In this document: one piece after another, positions 9,763 to 18,182 of the stretch | Position numbering within the stretch: position 1 is the first letter of the stretch | Layout: each line of letters starts with the position of its first letter | Source of the DNA: Escherichia coli | GTDB lineage: Bacteria; Pseudomonadota; Gammaproteobacteria; Enterobacterales; Enterobacteriaceae | Assembly: GCF_011881725.1 (NCBI RefSeq) | Contig: NZ_JAATUR010000011.1 | Span: 36,367 to 100,366, forward strand | DNA: 64,000 nt | Direction of reading: 5' to 3' | Translations under genes and position numbers: made by a program | Notes under the pieces: generated by a model | Told to the model about the DNA's origin: nothing | Databases searched by the model: none | Seen by the model: only the letters and a program-made list of their open reading frames with translations

Positions 9763-10794
9763 ATGATCGCTGAACTGTTTGCAAATAATGCGCTTAATCT
9801 GGTCATTATTTTCGGTAGCTGCGCAGCATTGATTCTTATAAGTTTTTGGTTTCGCCGTGGAAATCATGAAAGAAAAGGATTCTTATTCCACGCAGTGCAA
9901 TTTTTAATCTACACTATAATTATCAGTGCTGCCGGTAGCATCATTAATTATGTCATTGAAGACTATAAGCTCAAATTTATCACACCGGACGTCATTGATT
10001 TTATCTGTACGTCCCTGATAGCCCTTATCCTGACGGTCAAGCTATTCCTTCTAATCAACCAATTTGAACGGAAGCAAATTAAAAAAGGCCACGATATTAC
10101 CAGTGCACGGATTATGTCGCGGATCATCAAAATCAGCATTATCATCGTCATTATTCTGCTCTATGGCGAACATTTCGGTATGAGCCTTTCTGGCTTGCTG
10201 ACTTTTGGTGGAATTGGTGGTCTTGCCGTTGGTATGGCCGGTAAAGATATTCTGAGTAACTTCTTTTCCGGCATTATGCTCTATTTTGATCGCCCCTTTA
10301 GTATTGGCGACTGGATCCGTTCTCCTGACAGAAATATCGAAGGAACGGTGGCGGAAATAGGCTGGCGAATTACTAAAATCAACACTTTTGATAATCGCCC
10401 GCTGTACGTGCCGAACTCGCTGTTTTCGTCTATCAGCGTAGAAAACCCCGGTCGAATGACCAACCGTCGTATTACGACGACCATTGGTTTACGTTATGAA
10501 GATGCGGCTAAAGTGGGAGCTATTGTCGAAGCGGTACGCGAAATGCTTAAAAATCATCCCGCTATCGACCAGCGTCAAACCCTATTGGTTTATTTCAACC
10601 AGTTCGCCGATTCATCGCTAAATATTATGGTTTATTGTTTTACTAAAACCACGGTTTGGGCCGAATGGCTTGCCGACCAGCAGGACGTATATTTGAAAAT
10701 TATCGATATTGTACAGTCGCATGGCGCGGATTTTGCCTTCCCCAGCCAGACGTTGTATATGGAGAATAACGCACTACCAGAACAGGTGAAGTAA
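9763..10794 (+). CDS. ynaI: Small-conductance mechanosensitive channel YnaI
   Basis: Heptameric MscS-like channel of the inner membrane that opens under membrane tension. The 343 residues match K-12 YnaI. Helices lie at about 9-27, 40-62, 80-98 and 122-145, followed by the pore-lining segment [20 protein letters not shown] (about 149-168). The cytoplasmic beta domain begins near RPFSIGDWI and the C-terminal part forms the vestibule. GGAGG lies 8 bases upstream of the ATG. The next gene is on the opposite strand and is foreign to K-12. Confidence 0.96.
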   Translation: MIAELFANNALNLVIIFGSCAALILISFWFRRGNHERKGFLFHAVQFLIYTIIISAAGSIINYVIEDYKLKFITPDVIDFICTSLIALILTVKLFLLINQFERKQIKKGHDITSARIMSRIIKISIIIVIILLYGEHFGMSLSGLLTFGGIGGLAVGMAGKDILSNFFSGIMLYFDRPFSIGDWIRSPDRNIEGTVAEIGWRITKINTFDNRPLYVPNSLFSSISVENPGRMTNRRITTTIGLRYEDAAKVGAIVEAVREMLKNHPAIDQRQTLLVYFNQFADSSLNIMVYCFTKTTVWAEWLADQQDVYLKIIDIVQSHGADFAFPSQTLYMENNALPEQVK

Positions 10795-10808
10795 CCCCCC
10801 CCGTAAAA

Positions 10809-10847
10809 ACTGGATGGCGATATGCTTATTCGCCATCCAGTCTTATT
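10809..10847. terminator. Bidirectional terminator between ynaI and the caspase-like gene
   Basis: ACTGGATGGCG (10809-10819) and CGCCATCCAGT (10831-10841) form a perfect 11-base stem with an 11-base loop. CTTATTT follows on the plus strand; on the minus strand TTTTTACGG follows. It can end both ynaI and the convergent caspase-like gene, and marks one edge of the inserted unit. Confidence 0.82.
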
Positions 10848-10853
10848 TAATAT

Positions 10854-12779
10854 TCATTTAACAGCAGCCAGCACGACATTATTCTCACCCGCTTTAAACT
10901 GAACATACTGTTCCTCAGTACCAAAGAATACTTCCGACTCTGTGCTGTGACCAATCCCCGGCACCGTTTCATTCCCTGAATATTGCCAAAGTGTCCAGGG
11001 ATTACGCCCTTCAAGCTTCACACCAGCTTGGCCCCAATACCCCATCCACACCATATACGGCTCGAATCGGCTATCCATGAAATGTGACAGGTTATTATGA
11101 TTACCATAAAATATGGGTGTTTTATGATAATTTTGGTAGATAAGGTCAGCAAACCGCAAAATATCATTACGTGCATTAGCCATTCCAGATTTTTTAAAAC
11201 AGGCCAGTTGAGTTGTATCTTCACCTTCAGGATTTACCAATAAAATGCCAGGTGGTAACATTTTCGGATCTGCAGGGAGGAGGCTTTTTGCCGTTTCCAG
11301 TTGCGCCTCAGGAGTGCTACAAAAATCAAATTTGAAGTAACCTCCACGGTCAAATTTTGAAGCTGCTAATTGTGTCCAGTGGGACTTAAACGATGTGTCG
11401 GGACCTCTCCAGCCGACCACTCTCGCATACACAAAACGCGCAGATGACTTTGCCTGAAATAATTTCCAGTCTATTTCTCCATCGTTAGATGAAATATCAT
11501 GCCCATGAATCGGGTAAATTTCCGGAGTTTTAAAAATACGAATGTCAGGACGATTTGGAATTGCACTTACGGGGCCATAAGGAATCTCAATCGATTTATT
11601 ATCTTTCTCCTGATTATCTGTGGAGACAGGGGTGGAGTTATCAATCGAGAATGAGGCCATATCAATATTAGTAAACTCCCCTGCTTTACCCGCAGCCAGT
11701 TGAGTCTTATTATCCAGACGACTTGCCGCGGGTTCATTGATGAAGAAAAATCCCCCTGGACCAGCGGGTATTTCTGTTGCACCTATCCAGGCATCGCTTA
11801 AATGTATTCCCTTACCTTGTTCATCCAGTTTTTCATTAATATCTGTATATTGATCATTAACATAGACAAATAAACTCAACGTTCTGGTTATTCCGGCATA
11901 GTATTCTTTTTTACCATCTACCTTTACCATATAGGATTTACCAAAACGTTCGTCGGCAACACCATTCGTTACCCCTTTGATAATTGTATCGAAAAAGACA
12001 CTACCACGCTTTGCCTCCAGTGAGTAAACCTCTGTTTTATCATCACCGGCAGCTATTGCATACGCACCAGGATTACTGTACGAGTTAGAATTACCCGCTC
12101 CGACAGTCATGCCATACAAGCCAGAACCAAAGCAAGCATTGATCAAAGTCAGAACATGGAAATAACGCTTTGCCAGAATATTAAGCTGAGCGTTCAGCGC
12201 TGGCATTTCATACATGCCTTTTGAACCATCAATATCCGTAGCGTTGCTCAATACAAATGCGGGTGCTTTATCTGAATTACCATTTTGAGTCCCAAAACGA
12301 CCATGACCTGAATAAGCAATTAACAAGCGAGCTTTCTTATCAAACATTGTTCCTCTGGCAGGTAAATACTCTTTTAAAAAGTAATTAATGTTATCTAATG
12401 AAGCTTCCTGATCTCTCAGTAAAATAACCTCGTCAAACTTCTGTCCGTTGATAAGAAAATCTGCCATTCTTTGTCCATCCACCGCGGCTGCCGGAATATC
12501 TGCATGTAACAGTGGATATTTTGAAATTGCAATAATCAACCCGATGGAGCGAGTTTTCGCTGCATCCTGATCAGATATTTTTAACGCATCACTGATTCGG
12601 ATATCCAGTTTCCCGGGGTTCTCTGGCCCATAGTGAACAAAAAATTGACAATATTCATCAGGGACCATTGCACCATTTTTGCATATGTCATCTGCACGAG
12701 TATCTGTCATTCCCAGCGATATTCCTGCAATTAACAGCCCCATGACAGTTTTACATAAAGTTAGCCATAGCCTGTTCAT
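10854..12779 (-). CDS. Secreted caspase-like peptidase fused to a GH25-like domain
   Basis: A 641-residue protein. Residues 1-29 are a Sec signal peptide (hydrophobic 12-24, cleavage near TRADD), so it should act in the periplasm or outside. Residues about 76-300 form a peptidase C14 (caspase/metacaspase) fold. RSIGLIIAISKYP is the first strand, RLLIAYSGHGRFG carries catalytic His159, and LTLINACFGSGLYG carries Cys216. GAYAIAAGDDKTE then supplies the later core strand. A Ser/Asn-rich linker (about 375-410) leads to a C-terminal GH25-lysozyme-like domain (about 420-606; HGHDISSNDGEIDWKLF, and WTLWQYSGN near its end). There the usual DxE active site reads NPE (516-518), so glycosidase activity is doubtful. 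AGGAG lies 9 bases before the ATG, inside the end of the upstream lysozyme gene; three bases separate the two. I know no named gene of this build. Confidence 0.82.
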   Translation of the reverse strand: MNRLWLTLCKTVMGLLIAGISLGMTDTRADDICKNGAMVPDEYCQFFVHYGPENPGKLDIRISDALKISDQDAAKTRSIGLIIAISKYPLLHADIPAAAVDGQRMADFLINGQKFDEVILLRDQEASLDNINYFLKEYLPARGTMFDKKARLLIAYSGHGRFGTQNGNSDKAPAFVLSNATDIDGSKGMYEMPALNAQLNILAKRYFHVLTLINACFGSGLYGMTVGAGNSNSYSNPGAYAIAAGDDKTEVYSLEAKRGSVFFDTIIKGVTNGVADERFGKSYMVKVDGKKEYYAGITRTLSLFVYVNDQYTDINEKLDEQGKGIHLSDAWIGATEIPAGPGGFFFINEPAASRLDNKTQLAAGKAGEFTNIDMASFSIDNSTPVSTDNQEKDNKSIEIPYGPVSAIPNRPDIRIFKTPEIYPIHGHDISSNDGEIDWKLFQAKSSARFVYARVVGWRGPDTSFKSHWTQLAASKFDRGGYFKFDFCSTPEAQLETAKSLLPADPKMLPPGILLVNPEGEDTTQLACFKKSGMANARNDILRFADLIYQNYHKTPIFYGNHNNLSHFMDSRFEPYMVWMGYWGQAGVKLEGRNPWTLWQYSGNETVPGIGHSTESEVFFGTEEQYVQFKAGENNVVLAAVK

Positions 12780-12782
12780 GAT

Positions 12783-13769
12783 TTAAAACTCCTGCACGCC
12801 CAGAGTGGAATAAAACTCAGCGGTCGGGCCTTTATAAATACTGGCATCGAATTTCTTACTCGATCCCAAATTAAGCTGTGCCGCATCGGTAAACTGCCAG
12901 ATAGCCCATTTTGTCTGGTTAATTGAACGCGGCGTTTCACTGGCCTGTGCCTGATTAGAATAATCTGCCAGCCATAGATTGTGTTCTGCAACCTGGGCAA
13001 AACTTTTTTCCCCGCCGACGGCATCTTTCCACCACGCACGCGCCGTGTAGATAACCGGTTTACGCCCTAAATCGGCTTCTACCTGTGCGCTGAATGCCTT
13101 GATCATAGTGATTATTTCAGCGGGTTTACGCTTCTGCCAGCGGTCCTTACCCGTTGATGTGTCAACATCCCACTCAACATCCACCGCCGGTGGCATATCT
13201 GTCGCCCGTAATCCACCGTTGGCTTTGATAACTTTAACAAATGTCATTGCCTGCTTGCGTCCCCACGATTCCGCGTCGTCTGCTGGCGTGCCACTGGAAA
13301 GGAAGTGGTAGGCCCCACGGTGAAGTTTTATCCCTCGCTCAGTATCCCCAGCCCTCTGCCAAAAACCGGCGAATTCAGGATCAACATAACGCGTTCCTTG
13401 ACTGGACTTCATATACAAGAACACAGACTTATTTTTTGCCAAAAGCTCGATCGGGAAGTTTTTACCGTTATGATGGCTAATATCCACACCAAATAAAGAA
13501 CTGGGTCGTGGTTGATTCAACACCGAATCGTAAGCGACATCAGCCGGAAATTTAAAATATTTTTTTACAGCAAAGGAATCAAACTCTTTATCACGTGAAG
13601 GATCCGATTCCAGTATTTTTACAAATAATTCTTGCCGTGAGAGATCATTCGTTAAGTTTTCCAGTCCCAGCGACGAGGCATCTGGCAGTGATTCGGCGGC
13701 CAGATTTAAAGAAGGATAATGAAGGAGTAATAGCGAGATAACTAAAGGTATAGCTGACGATTTTTTCAT
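12783..13769 (-). CDS. Secreted GH25-family lysozyme
   Basis: Predicted muramidase that would cut the N-acetylmuramic acid to N-acetylglucosamine bond of peptidoglycan. The start MKKSSAIPLVISLLLLHYP at 13769 gives 328 residues with a clear signal peptide (cleavage near NLAAES, about residue 25). Residues 26-90 are an extra N-terminal region of unknown fold. The GH25 barrel runs from FGVDISHHNG (Asp96) through RGAYHF and PPAVDVEWD (Asp197 and Glu199, the catalytic DxE) to WAIWQFTD near residue 290. All expected acids are present. It is the first gene of a two-gene unit with the caspase-like gene. Codon and base use look more AT-rich than the flanking mppA, which suggests acquisition. Confidence 0.85.
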   Translation of the reverse strand: MKKSSAIPLVISLLLLHYPSLNLAAESLPDASSLGLENLTNDLSRQELFVKILESDPSRDKEFDSFAVKKYFKFPADVAYDSVLNQPRPSSLFGVDISHHNGKNFPIELLAKNKSVFLYMKSSQGTRYVDPEFAGFWQRAGDTERGIKLHRGAYHFLSSGTPADDAESWGRKQAMTFVKVIKANGGLRATDMPPAVDVEWDVDTSTGKDRWQKRKPAEIITMIKAFSAQVEADLGRKPVIYTARAWWKDAVGGEKSFAQVAEHNLWLADYSNQAQASETPRSINQTKWAIWQFTDAAQLNLGSSKKFDASIYKGPTAEFYSTLGVQEF

Positions 13770-14014
13770 TTTACCACCCCATATTAGCTGTATATCTGTT
13801 TGCGAATGAAGATTTTCACAAGGAACGCAATGCGCTTTACGCTGTAAAGAAAAGTAAAGCACAGCTTATATTGGGAGTATGTAATACCCCTTTTAAATAA
13901 AATATTTGCGTGTTATTTATGCTGGATATTGGCAGGAAAACTCAAGATCTTATCTTAGGCGTGATTTTTATACGGTGGTTCTTAACAAAGAAGGTATTTT
14001 ATCAGGTTTGTTAA
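13770..14014. other. Promoter region of the lysozyme/caspase unit
   Basis: AT-rich interval between the lysozyme start and the mppA terminator. GGGGTGG lies just before the lysozyme ATG. TATACA at about 13796 on the minus strand is a possible -10 box, but no well-spaced -35 is evident. No ORF or IS trace is convincing. Confidence 0.4.
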
Positions 14015-14040
14015 ATCTGGCGCGCATAAACGCGCCAGAT
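14015..14040 (-). terminator. Terminator of mppA
   Basis: ATCTGGCGCG and CGCGCCAGAT, perfect 10-base arms around CATAAA, followed on the minus strand by TTTAACAAAC. It lies 10 bases after the mppA stop. Confidence 0.85.
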
Positions 14041-14049
14041 GACATCATA

Positions 14050-15663
14050 TTAATGCTTCACAATATACATTGTTCGGCTATAGGCCACATCTTCCGGGTT
14101 ATTAATTGGATAACCTTTCAACCACGGTTTGATTAACCGCCCATTGGTATACTGGTAAATCGGTGCAATAGGCGCCTGTTCCATGAGAATTTTCTCTGCC
14201 GCGTTGTAATCGGCGTTGCGCGCTTTAACGGTATTTTCAGTCGATGCCTGGGCCAGCACTTTATCATATGCCGGATTATTGAAGCGTGAAATATTTCCTG
14301 AGTGCGTTGACGTTAACAGCGTCAGGAATGTGGACGGTTCATTATAGTCCCCAACCCATGATGCGCGGATAACGTCAAAATTACCGGTGTTACGGCTATC
14401 GATATAGGTTTTCCACTCCTGGTTTTGCAATTTGACGTCCACACCAAGGTTCTTTTTCCACATCGACGCTACGGCAATGGCAATTTTCTGATGATTTTCA
14501 GAAGTATTATACAACAGTGTCAGTTTCAACGGCTTCTGAGGCCCATAACCGGCAGCACTTAACAATGTTTTCGCCTGGGCGTTCAGTTCTTCCTGACTCA
14601 TTTGTTCAAATGGTGAGGGTTCCGGCGTAAATCCGGCGGTAACATCTGGCGTAAAATGCCATGCTGGTTTTTCACCGGTGCCTAATACTTTTTCCGTCAT
14701 CAGGCGGCGGTCAATCGTCATACTTAATGCCAGACGGACGCGTTGATCCGCCGTCGGTCCTTTTTGCGTATTAAAGGCATAATAATAAGTACCCAACTGT
14801 GGCGGCGTATAAACCTGCCCCGGAATATCCTTCAACAGCTTCTGATACATATTTTTCGGGAAGGATTCGGTGATATCGATATCCCCCGCGAGATAACGCT
14901 TAGTGGCAGCGGATTCCTGATTGATTGGCAGGAAGGTCACTTTTTGCAGAACCGTTTTTGCGTTATCCCAATAATGGGTATTCGGCACCACGACCAGTTT
15001 TTCATTCACTACGCGCTCTTTAAGAACATAAGCGCCATTGCCGATCAGATTTCCGGGTTTCGTCCACCCCTGACCGCTTTCAACGTTGGCTTTTTGAACC
15101 GGGAAGAAGGCAAAGTTGGCTGTTAAATTCACAAACCACGGCAACGGTTTATCAAGCTGGATTTTCAGAGTATGGGCATCAACAGCAGTGACGCCAAGCT
15201 GGTCAGGCGTGGCTTTACCATCAATAATCGCCTGTGCGTTGTTGATTCCCGCCAGTGCGGCAAACCAGGCAAATGGCGACAACGTTTTCGGATCTACCAG
15301 ACGCTGCCAGCTATAGACAAAATCCTGTGCCGTTACCGGTGTGCCATCCGCCCATTTTGCGTTATCGCGTAGAGTAAAAGTCCAGATACGGTTGTCATTG
15401 CTTTTCCATTGTGTAGCAACACCGGGAACAATCTCCCCTTTTTCGTTCTGATTCACGAGTCCTTCAAACAAATCGCGAATCACCTGAATCTCCGGCAAAC
15501 CTACCGCTTTCGCGGGATCTAATGATGCAGGCTCATCCTTAATATGACGCACCAGCTCCTGCTTATCTGCCAGTTCTGTGCCGCTCGGAACATCTGCAGC
15601 ATACGCGAGAGAAATGCTGCTGGCTAACAGCGCACAACAAGTGACTGAAACAGAGTGCTTCAT
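14050..15663 (-). CDS. mppA: Periplasmic murein tripeptide-binding protein MppA
   Basis: Binds L-Ala-D-Glu-meso-diaminopimelate in the periplasm and passes it to the Opp ABC transporter for cell-wall recycling. The 537 residues match the family. The N-terminal signal peptide ends AYAADVPSG (about 22). The rest is a solute-binding protein family 5 fold close to OppA, with ELVRHIKDEPASLDPAK near the start. In K-12 pgrR and ycjY separate it from mpaA; here mppA and mpaA diverge across 182 bases with nothing between. Confidence 0.96.
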   Translation of the reverse strand: MKHSVSVTCCALLASSISLAYAADVPSGTELADKQELVRHIKDEPASLDPAKAVGLPEIQVIRDLFEGLVNQNEKGEIVPGVATQWKSNDNRIWTFTLRDNAKWADGTPVTAQDFVYSWQRLVDPKTLSPFAWFAALAGINNAQAIIDGKATPDQLGVTAVDAHTLKIQLDKPLPWFVNLTANFAFFPVQKANVESGQGWTKPGNLIGNGAYVLKERVVNEKLVVVPNTHYWDNAKTVLQKVTFLPINQESAATKRYLAGDIDITESFPKNMYQKLLKDIPGQVYTPPQLGTYYYAFNTQKGPTADQRVRLALSMTIDRRLMTEKVLGTGEKPAWHFTPDVTAGFTPEPSPFEQMSQEELNAQAKTLLSAAGYGPQKPLKLTLLYNTSENHQKIAIAVASMWKKNLGVDVKLQNQEWKTYIDSRNTGNFDVIRASWVGDYNEPSTFLTLLTSTHSGNISRFNNPAYDKVLAQASTENTVKARNADYNAAEKILMEQAPIAPIYQYTNGRLIKPWLKGYPINNPEDVAYSRTMYIVKH

Positions 15664-15845
15664 AAGTTACCCTCAAACCAATGTTAATATTGATGCGTAA
15701 TTATTTGTTTCTCCTTGAAGAAATGCAAATAACTTCCGTCCCAAAAGTGATAAAAGATCGATAACATATCGTTGTCGAAAAGGATTTGATAATCCACAAA
15801 ATTTGCACAACACTGCCTGTAATACTTCTAATGTCAGAGACGATT

Positions 15846-16574
15846 ATGACCGTGACCCGCCCACGCGCCGAACGGGGCGCTTTTCCCCCAGGAACTGAAC
15901 ATTACGGACGTTCATTATTGGGTGCGCCGTTACTCTGGTTTCCGGCCCATGCCGCCAGCAGCGAAAGCGGTTTGATTCTTGCTGGTACCCACGGCGATGA
16001 GAATTCTTCTGTCGTCGCCCTTTCCTGCGCCTTACGCACATTAACGCCTTCTCTGCGCCGCCATCACGTTGTGCTCTGTGTGAATCCCGATGGTTGCCAG
16101 TTAGGTCTACGAGCCAATGCCAATGGTGTAGATTTAAACAGGAACTTCCCCGCCGCCAACTGGAAGGAAGGAGAAACGGTATATCGCTGGAACAGCGTCG
16201 CCGAAGAGCGCGACGTTGTCTTGCTGACTGGGGATAAACCGGGCTCCGAACCTGAAACCCAGGCGTTATGCCAGCTCATTCATCGCATTCATCCTGCCTG
16301 GGTCGTCTCGTTCCACGATCCGCTGGCGTGTATTGAAGATCCCAGACACAGTGAATTAGGTGAATGGCTGGCCCAGGCGTTTGAATTGCCGCTGGTTACC
16401 AGCGTCGGCTATGACACACCCGGCTCCTTTGGCAGTTGGTGTGCTGATCTGAACTTGCACTGTATCACCGCCGAGTTTCCGCCCATCTCCGCCGATGAAG
16501 CCAGCGAAAAATATCTTTTTGCTATGTCGAATTTACTGCGCTGGCATCCTAAAGATGCAATTCGCCGGTCGTAA
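15846..16574 (+). CDS. mpaA: Murein tripeptide amidase/carboxypeptidase MpaA
   Basis: Zinc carboxypeptidase (M14) that splits the D-Glu-meso-DAP bond of murein tripeptide in the cytoplasm. The start MTVTRPRAERGAFPPGTEHY at 15846 gives 242 residues, the K-12 length; upstream in-frame codons are leader. Zinc ligands are in THGDENSS (His-x-x-Glu) with a third histidine in WVVSFHDPLACIED; the catalytic Glu is in HCITAEFPP. It sits with mppA and ycjG, the three steps of tripeptide uptake and breakdown. Its last 26 bases overlap the convergent end of ycjG. Confidence 0.95.
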   Translation: MTVTRPRAERGAFPPGTEHYGRSLLGAPLLWFPAHAASSESGLILAGTHGDENSSVVALSCALRTLTPSLRRHHVVLCVNPDGCQLGLRANANGVDLNRNFPAANWKEGETVYRWNSVAEERDVVLLTGDKPGSEPETQALCQLIHRIHPAWVVSFHDPLACIEDPRHSELGEWLAQAFELPLVTSVGYDTPGSFGSWCADLNLHCITAEFPPISADEASEKYLFAMSNLLRWHPKDAIRRS

Positions 16575-17514
16575 ACTGGAGAGCCGGTTCCACATCAACC
16601 GCCAGCCAGGTCGGGCCGTCGAGATCGGCGAAGCTGACCTGCGGCGCCAGCGGTAACGCCGCACTAATGGCACGTGAAGTGCATAACATGCAGCCCAACA
16701 TCAGGCTAAAACCTTGTGCACGCGCTTCTGTTGCCAGAGCCAGAGCTTCCGTCAGGCCGCCGGTTTTATCGAGCTTGATGTTAACCATTTCATAACGCCC
16801 TTTCAGCGCCTTCAGATTACTGCGGGTATGACAACTTTCATCAGCACAAATAGGCAATGGATGAATGAAGTTCTCCAGCGCAATATCGTCCTGAGCCGGG
16901 AGCGGTTGTTCCAGCATTGCGACGCCTAAATCGGCCAGCAACTGGCATCGCGCCGCCAGACCTTCCGCACGCCAGGATTCATTAGCATCAACAATTAACG
17001 TCGCATCCGGTACTGCCGAGCGAATCGCCACCATCCGCTCGCTGATAAGATGATTATCAAGCTTTACTTTTAGCAATTTAGCCCCAGCCTGCCATAATGC
17101 TGCGGCACTACTTGCCATCTGATCCGGCGTCCCAATCACTACCGTCTGCGCAGTAGTGATAGTTTCAGGGAGTGATATACCGATAAGTTCAGCCAGCGTC
17201 TGTTGCTGTTGTCGTGCGGCCAGATCCCACAGCGCACAATCCAGCGCATTACGCGCCGCACCGGCAGGCAGAACTTTTTGCAAATCTGCGCGCGTCAGCC
17301 CTTTTTCAAGTTGTGGAACCACGCTCATTATTTGCGCCATGACTGAGGCATCGCTTTCGCCATAGCGAGGATAAGGCGTACATTCTCCCGTAGCGTTGAC
17401 GCCTTCTTCTTCCAGTTCAGCCACCACCACGCGCGCTTCACTGCGGCTTCCCCGCGCAATAACAAACGGGGTATGTAACGGCCAGGCTTCCACAAATACC
17501 TTAACGGTTCTCAT
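16549..17514 (-). CDS. ycjG: L-Ala-D/L-Glu epimerase YcjG
   Basis: Enolase-superfamily enzyme that turns L-Ala-D-Glu from murein breakdown into L-Ala-L-Glu for dipeptidase use. The 321 residues match K-12 AE epimerase. The KxK catalytic lysine motif is in LLKVKLDNH (about 149-157). Metal ligands are in LIVDANESW, MLEQPLP and ICADESCHT, and the second catalytic lysine is in MVNIKLDKTGG. It completes the pathway begun by MppA and MpaA. The convergent 26-base overlap with mpaA is also expected in K-12. Confidence 0.95.
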   Translation of the reverse strand: MRTVKVFVEAWPLHTPFVIARGSRSEARVVVAELEEEGVNATGECTPYPRYGESDASVMAQIMSVVPQLEKGLTRADLQKVLPAGAARNALDCALWDLAARQQQQTLAELIGISLPETITTAQTVVIGTPDQMASSAAALWQAGAKLLKVKLDNHLISERMVAIRSAVPDATLIVDANESWRAEGLAARCQLLADLGVAMLEQPLPAQDDIALENFIHPLPICADESCHTRSNLKALKGRYEMVNIKLDKTGGLTEALALATEARAQGFSLMLGCMLCTSRAISAALPLAPQVSFADLDGPTWLAVDVEPALQFTTGELHL

Positions 17515-17631
17515 CTTTACTCCTTGTTACCGCGGTGGTCTGCGGGTTAAGCGCAAATAGCGTTTGCTGTGTTATTGACAGTTAGCATAAACTAGACGTG
17601 ACGTTAACTATATGTAAACAGGAAGATAATC

Positions 17632-18138
17632 ATGTCACAAATCGTTCATTTCCAGGGCAACCCGGTTACAGTCGCCAATTCCATCCCGCAAGTGGGTAGC
17701 AAAGCGCAGACTTTTACTCTCGTGGCAAAAGATCTGTCTGACGTCACCCTCGGTCAGTTTGCGGGTAAACGCAAAGTGCTGAACATTTTCCCGAGCGTTG
17801 ATACCGGTGTTTGCGCCGCATCAGTACGTAAATTTAACCAACTGGCAACCGAAATCGACAACACGGTTGTGCTGTGCATCTCCGCCGATCTGCCGTTTGC
17901 CCAGTCTCGTTTCTGCGGTGCGGAAGGTCTGAACAACGTTATCACTCTCTCCACTTTCCGTAACGCTGAATTCCTGCAAGCTTACGGCGTTGAGATCGCT
18001 GAAGGCCCACTGAAAGGTCTGGCGGCACGTGCGGTTGTCGTGATTGATGAAAATGATAATGTGATTTTCAGTCAGTTGGTAAATGAAATCACCACTGAGC
18101 CAGATTACGACGCAGCTCTCGCGGTACTGAAAGCGTAA
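17632..18138 (+). CDS. tpx: Thiol peroxidase Tpx
   Basis: Periplasm- or cytoplasm-associated atypical 2-Cys peroxiredoxin that reduces lipid and hydrogen peroxides with thioredoxin. The 168 residues match. The peroxidatic Cys61 is in [16 protein letters not shown] and the resolving Cys95 in [13 protein letters not shown] lies 9 bases upstream. It is monocistronic, divergent from ycjG, and followed by a terminator. Confidence 0.98.
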   Translation: MSQIVHFQGNPVTVANSIPQVGSKAQTFTLVAKDLSDVTLGQFAGKRKVLNIFPSVDTGVCAASVRKFNQLATEIDNTVVLCISADLPFAQSRFCGAEGLNNVITLSTFRNAEFLQAYGVEIAEGPLKGLAARAVVVIDENDNVIFSQLVNEITTEPDYDAALAVLKA

Positions 18139-18144
18139 ATTATT

Positions 18145-18173
18145 ATGCCTGATGGTGTTGCGCCATCAGGCAT
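18145..18173. terminator. Terminator between tpx and tyrR
   Basis: ATGCCTGATGG and CCATCAGGCAT, perfect 11-base arms, lying between two convergent genes. TTTAT follows on the plus strand and AATAATTTA on the minus strand, so it probably serves mainly tpx. Confidence 0.85.
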
Positions 18174-18182
18174 TTATCCCAA

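Noticed and set aside
12776..13039. 87-codon minus-strand ORF overlapping the lysozyme gene end
   Set aside because: Alternative frame inside the GH25 gene, which has intact motifs through this part.
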